Source of the DNA: Aquila chrysaetos chrysaetos
Taxonomy: Eukaryota > Chordata > Aves > Accipitriformes > Accipitridae
Length of the DNA: 64,000 bases
NCBI RefSeq assembly: GCF_900496995.4
Contig: NC_044011.1
Span: 7,286,041-7,350,040 of the forward strand
Reading direction: 5' to 3'
In this document: positions 58,101 through 64,000 of the stretch, piece after piece
Layout: each line of letters starts with the position of its first letter
How positions within the stretch are numbered: the first letter of the stretch is position 1
Translations under genes and position numbers: made by a program
The notes under the pieces: model-generated
Told to the model about the DNA's origin: nothing
Databases searched by the model: none
The model's input: the letters and a program-made list of their open reading frames with translations, nothing else

Positions 58101-61100
58101 GAAAGTCACTTTCTCACCTATGCAAAGATTTCTGCCTGCCTTCTTTCACAGACAGAGCTCCTGCACCTTCATCAGCATCACTATTTTTATCAAGGGGCCT
58201 TTCATTATCCCCATATGTAAATGCAGCCAAAAGAAGAAAGATTCAGATACAAATAAATATTTAAATTAGTTTGGTTTACAACTAAAAGAGGTTATGTCTG
58301 ACAAAACTATTAGTCCCAAGAGCAGGCAGTTCACAGAATGAAAACCTCTCAGTTATAGCAAGATAGATCTCATCATCACATGTTAAAGTTCACTAGGCTA
58401 CTACCTATTCCATTCATATATTTAAAGTACTGAGTTCAAATACTACTTGCAAGTAAAGGATGAAGAAACACTATTAAAAAGAGACCAAGTTTTTCACATT
58501 TAGTATTACCAGAACAGTTTGTTACTGTGATTCCATTCTTATTTGTAATGGACAACATTTGAATTATTCAATATACCTGTATCACTAAAATATCATGTAT
58601 ACCATCACATAGTAAAACACTTCAAAATTTTGAACAATGGGTCAGAGACCTAGGGGCAATGAGAGCTTGGATTATCTCTTAGCTCTGTCCTGAGTAACTG
58701 CTTGCTCCCTTCCTCTCTAATGCACCCTTCTTACAGGAATGGGCAAAGCTCCCATAAGGAATTTACCTTTTTGCAAACCAAGCGATGCTGGCACCTCTCC
58801 TACTTACTCATCCCTTGGGAATCAGGCACACCAGCAAAACATACCACAAAGGGATTTCACCTGAAGAATATGTTCTTTTTTCTCCTCTAAAGGAGCTGCC
58901 AGAAGAGTAGAAGCAAAAGACTCAGCAGAGACAGCTCAGTTACAATTAGCTGCTAGCTAATTTACTATTAACTTATTCAGAAAAGCTTACTGTGGAACAT
59001 TACTATATCTACATCACAATAGCATTATGAGGTACAAATTACTACTTGGTGGATGGTGACTCTACTACAGACACACATAATTTGGAAATAATTTTTTTCT
59101 GTAGGGAGTTTCTCTAAAAGGAAAAAAAAAAAATCCTTATTTTACTGAATAATTAAGAGTCTTTTTCTTGGATGGTCTTTTTAAAGAAATCCAGTTTACC
59201 CAATTTCAAAGTGAGTTTCCCTTCTTGTTATATGAAAATGGTCAAACAATAAGAAATTAGTAAATACTATTGTTATCCAGAAGTTTTTCCAGCCTTGTCT
59301 AGTTTTCCTAACTTATCACTTAAACCAATTTTATGGCAACACAACCACTTGCTACAATGGTTAGACTTTGGTTAAATGCTAGTTAAATAAGCTCTTGAGT
59401 AAGGAGAAGTAAATGCACTCAGATGCAGTTTTAATCTTGATATTTCCAATAAGAAAAAGAAAAAAGAAATACCATAGTAGAGTTATTTGTAACACACAGT
59501 ATTTTCCAGAGAAAAAACACTGCTCTGAGGAAAAATATTCTGCTCCAACTAAATACATCCAATGAAAGCTGTATTATAAGTATTATTTCTCAAAGAGTCA
59601 GTTACTTTACTAGAAAGATACCTAGTTTACCTGGCATGATTGCTTTGTGCTGTACCAGAATGATCCCATTCCAAGAGTAAGCATCTACTGTAGTGATAAT
59701 ACAAAAAAGTTTATGCTGTTCTGCCCACTATCAATGTAGTTGGGGGGAAAAAGCCAACATGAGGGGAGCTACTATCAAACTGACTTGCAAATGCTTCTGC
59801 AACCTCTTCTGGTAACCTCTACTAAGCTGGAGCAATTCTCTGATTACTCAAGCACAGCAGAAGAACACCATGAAACGATCCTCCGGCATCTCTCAATAGA
59901 GCTATCTAAACTAAGCTTCAAGATAACTCCACATGATAACACAAAGGTAGGTTTTTCAGTTTTATAACAAAGCTGTTGTACAGTTGTCCTGGTTTCAGCT
60001 GGGATAGAGTTAACTGTCTTCTTGGTAGCTGGTACAGTGCTGTGTTTTGAGTTCAGTATGCAAAGAATGTTGATAACACTGATGTTTTCAGTTGTTGCTA
60101 AGTAGTGTTTAGTCTAAAATCAAGGATTTTTCAGTTTCTCATGCCCAGCCAGCAAGAAAGCTGGAGGGGCACAAGAAGTTGGCACAGGACAGAGCCAGGG
60201 CAGCTGACCCAAACTGGCCAACAGGGTATTCCATACCATGTGATGTCACATCTAGTGTATAAACTGGGGCGAGTGGGGGCAGGGGATAGCCGCTCAGGGA
60301 CTAACTGAGTGTCGATCGGCAGGTGGTGAGCAATTGCACTGTGCATCATTTGTACACTCCAATCCTTTTATTATTGCTGTTGTCAGTTTATTAGTGTTAT
60401 CATTATTAGTTTCCTCTTTTCTGTTCTATTAAACCGTTCTCATCTTAACCCACGAGTTTTACTTCTTTTCCCGGTTTTCTCCCCCATCCCACTGGGGCAG
60501 GGGGAGTCAGTGAGCGGCTGCGTGGTGCTTAGCTGCTGGCTGGGGTTAAACCACGACATAGTTCAGTCACTAGTTCTTGTTTCAAATGGTATTTTTCAGA
60601 CACCAGACTCCACAGATGTACAATAAAAATTGCCCTTCAGAAGCATCTGCAAAATTGGCATACACAGAAATCACAACACTTCACTGAAAACATAGAACTG
60701 CACAGAAAAGGTGCTGCACTGTGAAGAGGAAACCCTCAACTGTGAGAAAAGTTTCCTTATTCTCACATTTTATGGAGTCAGTTTACACATTCACCGGATT
60801 TTCTGTACTCCTTACAAAGCCATACAGATATCTAAAGCACTTTCCCTGTCATTGTCCACTTCCTTTAGTACTGATCTCCACTGCAGCTCTGCTGCAAGAA
60901 GAAATAGTGATGTCTGTGCCTCATATATGTTCATTCCACCAAAGAAAGGTTGGGGACATTATATAGTCTTAACTGATGCACCTTAAAGTGATACAGGTTT
61001 TTCCACTCATGGTACATCCAAGAGATCCCAGATGACACTGTACCTTTCAAAGAATAGAATCATAGAAATGCACATTTCAGAAACAAAATGTTACAGACCA

Positions 61101-63813
61101 GATCTCAACACTTGCATTTACAAGTGCGAATAATCAAACATTAGCTAGCTCTCAAAGGTCTGCAAGCGTACTGAAGACAAATAAAACCCTATATTAAGTA
61201 GAACATACATGTTACTTACCAGCCATAAGTTCTTTCTGGTTTGGGTATAGGATCATCAAAAAAAGAATCTCCCTCTGCATCATCTTCATCCACACCTGGA
61301 TCACTTTTTTCTTTGGTATTTAAGTCTTTGTTTTCTACTTGAGGATCTAGTTTTGTTTCATTAGGCAGAAAATGAATGCTTCTTTTGCTTGCTTCCCCTG
61401 ATGAGACACTTGTATCACTTTGAGTGGTTTCAGTAGCCTTGAAAGATAAAGAAAAAAGCCCTCACTGAAAGGAATAAGTATTTCTGTCTCATAATATTTT
61501 AAGTGGTAATATAAATATACAACATATAATATACACCTACCATCAATTTGTAAAACGTTACCTCAAATTTATTAGTACTTCTCAGGAATTTATTAGTATC
61601 ATGAGGAATCACACAAGAGAAAAAAACTTGTTTTATCACTTTAGAAAGGAAATGTTCTTTATTGTTGCCACCATTAAAAAAATTTATTCCAGACTCTGCA
61701 TTCCTTTACTATCTAAATCACCTCTACTATTAAAGCAACTAATTTTAAAAGATGTTGGTCATCAAATAAAGAAATCTACAGATAGACTGATTCTTACCCC
61801 CTAGCTTTGAATACAGGTGGTGGGGTGGTTTTTTTACAGCCCAAAAGTTACATGATGCTTTATTAGTGTTATTTTGCAACTTGTCTATAAACAAATGTTG
61901 TTAGTTACAGCCCTTGTCTTCAAAAGAAATCAGTTTAAACCCATGCAAATTACTCTAACTTCCACATTAAATGGTAATCTCTGCAATATAGTATTAGGTT
62001 TTAAAGCAGCAAGCATAAGACAACTGCAGTTAATGACATTTTCTCCCTCCAAATACTAAAAACAAAAATGACACAAACAAGATACTTTAAAAGTACATAA
62101 CTTTCAGTCTTTGTATCACGCTTATGGCTCAGTCCTACAGATACTCAAGCATGTAAAGTCTATTCTATATGGTAACTTTAAGATCAAGTAATACGGCTCA
62201 AGTCATATATCATTGCAAAACTTCTTGGCCCAAAGAACAATAGTCAAATTTACCTAGATAATCAAGCTGTTGTGAAAAAATGGACTTTTATTTTTAAACA
62301 ATAGCATCTTGCTACCTAGCAAGCAGTACTGCAATTTTTATCTTCCCCTAGAATTATTAAAATTGAGCCAGTGAAAAGATATATTAACTTCCTTCCTGCA
62401 CACTAGTAATAGCAACAGTTCTGAAACAAAACCAACAGTATTGGTTAATCCAGATAACCAATATGTAGGTTGCACTGTCCCTAGTATTTCTTTATCAGCC
62501 ATCAACTTTCATTCAGAAGGCTGAAGTAATATTTTCAAACCGTAAGCCACGAAACTTTAAAAAGGCCTACCAAGGTCATTTTATCTCAGTCACAGAACCA
62601 TATTCCATTGCTGACAGCTCGGTTCTTCTAGGACAAAAAAAAAGTACTTATACCTGTAAGTGGTAGTGACAACAATATCTTAATTTCCTATTGTTTTGGG
62701 TTTGTGTGGCAGGGTTTTGGTAGCAGGGGAGGGGCCACAGGGGTGGCTCCTGTGAGAAGCTGCTAGAAGCTTCCCCGGCTCCAACTCGGACCTGCCGCTG
62801 GCCAAGGCCGAGCCCATCAGTGATGGTGGTAGCGCCTCTGGGAGAACAGATTTAAGAAGGGAAACCTGCAGTGGAGAGGGGAGTGGGTTGTGAGAGAAAC
62901 CCCTCTGCAGACAGCAAGGTCAGTGAAGGAGGAGGGGAGAAGGTGAGCCGGAGGAGGGGATGCCCCCGGAGCCTGTGGTGAGGCAGGCTGTCCCCCCACA
63001 GCCCATGGAGGGGAGCTGGGGAGCAGATGCCCACCTGCCCAGGGAGGAGCCCAAGACGGAGGAGGGGGATGCCCCCCAGGATGGCTGCAAACTCCATGGG
63101 AAAGCCCGCGCTGGAGCAGTCTGTGCCTGAAGGACTGCAGCCCGTGGAAGGGACCCACACGGGAGCAGTTCGTGAAGAACTGCAGCTGTGGGAAGGACTC
63201 ACATTGGAGAAGTTGGTGGAGGACTGTCTCCCGTGGGAGGGACCCCACGCTGGAGCAGGGGACAAGTGAGGAGTCCTGCCCCTGAGGAGGAAGGAGCGGC
63301 AGAGACAAGGTGTGATGAACTGACCCCAACTCCCATTCCCCGTCCCTCTGTACTGCTGTGGAGGGAGGAGGTGGAGAAAATCGGGAGTGGAGTGGAGCCA
63401 GGAAGGAGGAAGGGGTGGGGGAAGGGGATCTGAGATTTGGTTTTACTTCTGATTGTCCTTGGTTTGATTTGACTGGTAACAAATTAAATTGATTTTGGTT
63501 TTTCCCCCCCCAGGTTGAGTCTGTTTTTTGCCCGTGACCGTAAGTGGTGAGTGATCCCTCCCTGTCCTTGTCTCAACCCACGAGCGTTTCATATTTTCTC
63601 CTCCCCATCCCACCAGGGCCAGAGCGGGGTTGAATGAGCACGCAGCTATATGGTGCTTAGTTGCCAGCTGGGCTTAAACCACAACACGTATCCTAGAGGA
63701 ACAGAATTGTTGTTGAAAATTAAGAACTTACTGATACCCTCACTGGAGTAAAAGGGAAGTTACAGCTACTTTTCTGTTCTGGGCCCTGAGGGAGTGAGTT
63801 GCTGCTACCTCGT
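55053..63813 (-). CDS. CEP43: CEP43 (FGFR1OP/FOP), last seven coding exons; 5' half outside the window
   Basis: Centrosomal protein that sits on distal centriolar and pericentriolar material, binds CEP350 and helps anchor microtubules and start cilia. Exons, right to left, are 63813-63732, 61437-61220, 57897-57788, 57203-57135, 56386-56347, 55680-55587 and 55127-55053. Phases agree at every junction and the 688 bp encode about 228 residues to TAG. Diagnostic pieces are EGDSFFDDPIPKP, LASLSDAPPLKSGLSSLAGA, NSVLKDLRLV, STSHRSEKSDISIGEE and TQDLTISQLSDVADYLEDVA, all very close to the human C-terminal half. The N-terminal LisH dimerisation region is encoded beyond the right edge. All introns are GT-AG except one GC-AG. 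Two LTRs sit antisense in the introns. CCR6 follows downstream on the same strand, as in mammals. Confidence 0.96.
55587..55680 (-). CDS. CEP43: CEP43 exon encoding the acidic C-terminal segment
   Basis: 94 bp, acceptor TTCTCTTTAG, donor AAA|GTATGA. It encodes STSHRSEKSDISIGEEI, then an acidic stretch ending ASDK. It enters in phase 2 and leaves in phase 0. Confidence 0.95.
56347..56386 (-). CDS. CEP43: CEP43 40-bp exon
   Basis: Short exon between AATTATTTAG and AACAG|GTAAGA encoding NGDDDEYADDFN (human TGEDDDYVDDFN). Too short to appear as an open frame; found by phase and homology. Confidence 0.93.
57135..57203 (-). CDS. CEP43: CEP43 exon with a GC splice donor
   Basis: 69 bp, acceptor TTTGTTACAG, encoding LNRNSVLKDLRLVNAKLGSL, then EL. 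The donor is TTAG|GCAAGT, a consensus-like GC donor. Only this cut keeps the frame into the next exon and gives LELGNGDDDEY (human LGLGTGEDDDY). The nearby GT four bases further would shift the frame. Confidence 0.92.
57788..57897 (-). CDS. CEP43: CEP43 exon with the SDAPPLKSGLSSLAGAPSL segment
   Basis: 110 bp, acceptor GGTTTGTTTTAG, donor GATA|GTAAGT. It encodes KTEANKAGGLASL, then SDAPPLKSGLSSLAGAPSL and KESD, the best conserved stretch with human CEP43. It starts in phase 2 and ends in phase 1. Confidence 0.96.
57904..59984. other. CEP43 intron, left part
   Basis: AT-rich intronic sequence between the exon at 57897 and the solo LTR. No extra exon recognised. Confidence 0.6.
59985..60558 (+). 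mobile_element. Solo LTR, 574 bp, antisense in a CEP43 intron
   Basis: Begins TGTCCTGGTTTCAGCTGGGA and ends GGGGTTAAACCACGACA. A TATA-like GTATAAACTGG is near 60257, and a poly(A)-like TATTAAACC near 60427. This is a common neoavian ERV LTR type, distinct from the 62.7-kb LTR though sharing a related end (TTAAACCACRACA). I could not find a convincing target duplication. No internal genes remain. Confidence 0.85.
60559..61219. other. CEP43 intron, right part
   Basis: Ordinary intronic sequence, no exon recognised. Plus-strand frames at 60711-60986 lack any domain. Confidence 0.6.
61220..61437 (-). CDS. CEP43: CEP43 exon, acidic central region
   Basis: 218 bp, acceptor TTATCTTTCAAG, donor GGCTG|GTAAGT. 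It encodes ATETTQSDTSVSSGEASK, a poorly conserved Asn/Lys-rich middle, and DEDDAEGDSFFDDPIPKP, then ERTYG. Human has DEDDMEGDSFFDDPIPKP, nearly the same. It starts in phase 0 and ends in phase 2. Confidence 0.95.
61438..62691. other. CEP43 intron
   Basis: AT-rich intron between the 61437 exon and the LTR insertion; nothing else recognised. Confidence 0.6.
62692..63686 (+). mobile_element. Solo LTR, 995 bp, antisense in a CEP43 intron
   Basis: Starts TGTTTTGGGTTTGTGTGGCA and ends CTTAAACCACAACA. The flanks are CCTAT (left) and CGTAT (right), a 5-bp target duplication with one mismatch. It is the plus-oriented counterpart of 35764-36906, with fewer internal tandem units. The U5-like end contains GGTTGAGTCTGTTTTTTGCC. 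The 221-residue minus-strand frame across it is an antisense shadow and not a gene. Confidence 0.87.
63732..63813 (-). CDS. CEP43: CEP43 exon, fast-evolving linker
   Basis: 82 bp between a moderate acceptor (GTTTGTCAG) and a strong donor (TATCA|GTAAGT). It encodes GSSNSLPQGPEQKSSCNFPF, then TPVRVS. It aligns by pattern with the human SPPKSPEGKTSAQTTPSKIPR linker (S-P-x-x-P-E-x-K-S/T-S). It leaves in phase 0, as the next exon needs. Conservation is low, so the acceptor is less certain. Confidence 0.7.
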
Positions 63814-64000
63814 CTGACAAACTCCAAGCACAACAGTTGACCTTTGCTTGAATTCATGTATCGTAAAGTTTTACTAAAGTGAAATAACTACTTTCAAATT
63901 GTAGTCATAGGTTAACCATGGCTAAGGGTTCAAAGAGCAACATGCCTACCTTGGGTTTCAGACTAATGGTGTTAATAAGATAAGTCAGTGTGGTTTCACG
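63814..64000 (-). other. CEP43: CEP43 intron continuing off the right edge
   Basis: Intronic sequence upstream of the 63813 exon. The exons for the N-terminal LisH half lie outside the window. Confidence 0.6.

Noticed and set aside
61050..61068. AATAGAATCATAGAA resembling a CR1 tail
   Set aside because: Only the short tail-like word is present, without the CR1 3' body.
62817..63482. 221-residue minus-strand frame
   Set aside because: It is the antisense of the solo LTR at 62692-63686 and matches the frames in the other LTR copy, not a protein family.

Overview
This window is vertebrate nuclear DNA, almost certainly from a bird. The evidence is split genes with GT-AG introns, an intact CCR6 next to CEP43 (the same head-to-tail neighbours as on human 6q27), many CR1 LINE fragments with the avian-type 3' end, and endogenous retrovirus LTRs of the kind common in neoavian genomes. 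I cannot name the species.

Layout. 1-662 (-) is the first two thirds of an olfactory receptor gene, cut by the window edge. 1.7-12 kb is a graveyard of nested repeats: CR1 pieces, a badly deleted class I (gamma-type) endogenous retrovirus, a fossil reverse transcriptase of Ty3/gypsy type (unusual for a bird), a 10-unit minisatellite with a 52-bp period, and pieces of two LTR families. 12.9-19.8 kb (-) holds scattered remains of a monocarboxylate-transporter-like gene (SLC16 family). One exon is still open, but the first signature motif carries a stop codon and other exons are frameshifted. A CpG-rich block with a YY1-type site at 20.6-21.25 kb lies just upstream of it and may be its orphaned promoter. 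23.2-25.2 kb (-) is CCR6, with a 9-bp first coding exon and a long second exon. 25.2-47 kb has no recognisable protein gene; it holds possible CCR6 upstream non-coding exons, an LTR at 35.8-36.9 kb and a GC-rich block near 46 kb. 47.1-50.5 kb is one long, decayed CR1 element. 55.05-63.81 kb (-) carries the seven last coding exons of CEP43 (FGFR1OP), interrupted by two solo LTRs in antisense orientation; the 5' half of CEP43 lies beyond the right edge.

The genes are not an operon and do not act together. CCR6 is a leukocyte chemokine receptor, CEP43 a centriole and ciliary-base protein, and the olfactory receptor belongs to the chemosensory repertoire. What joins CEP43 and CCR6 is conserved synteny. 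The most interesting content is the dying SLC16 gene with its possible orphan promoter, and the gypsy fossil.
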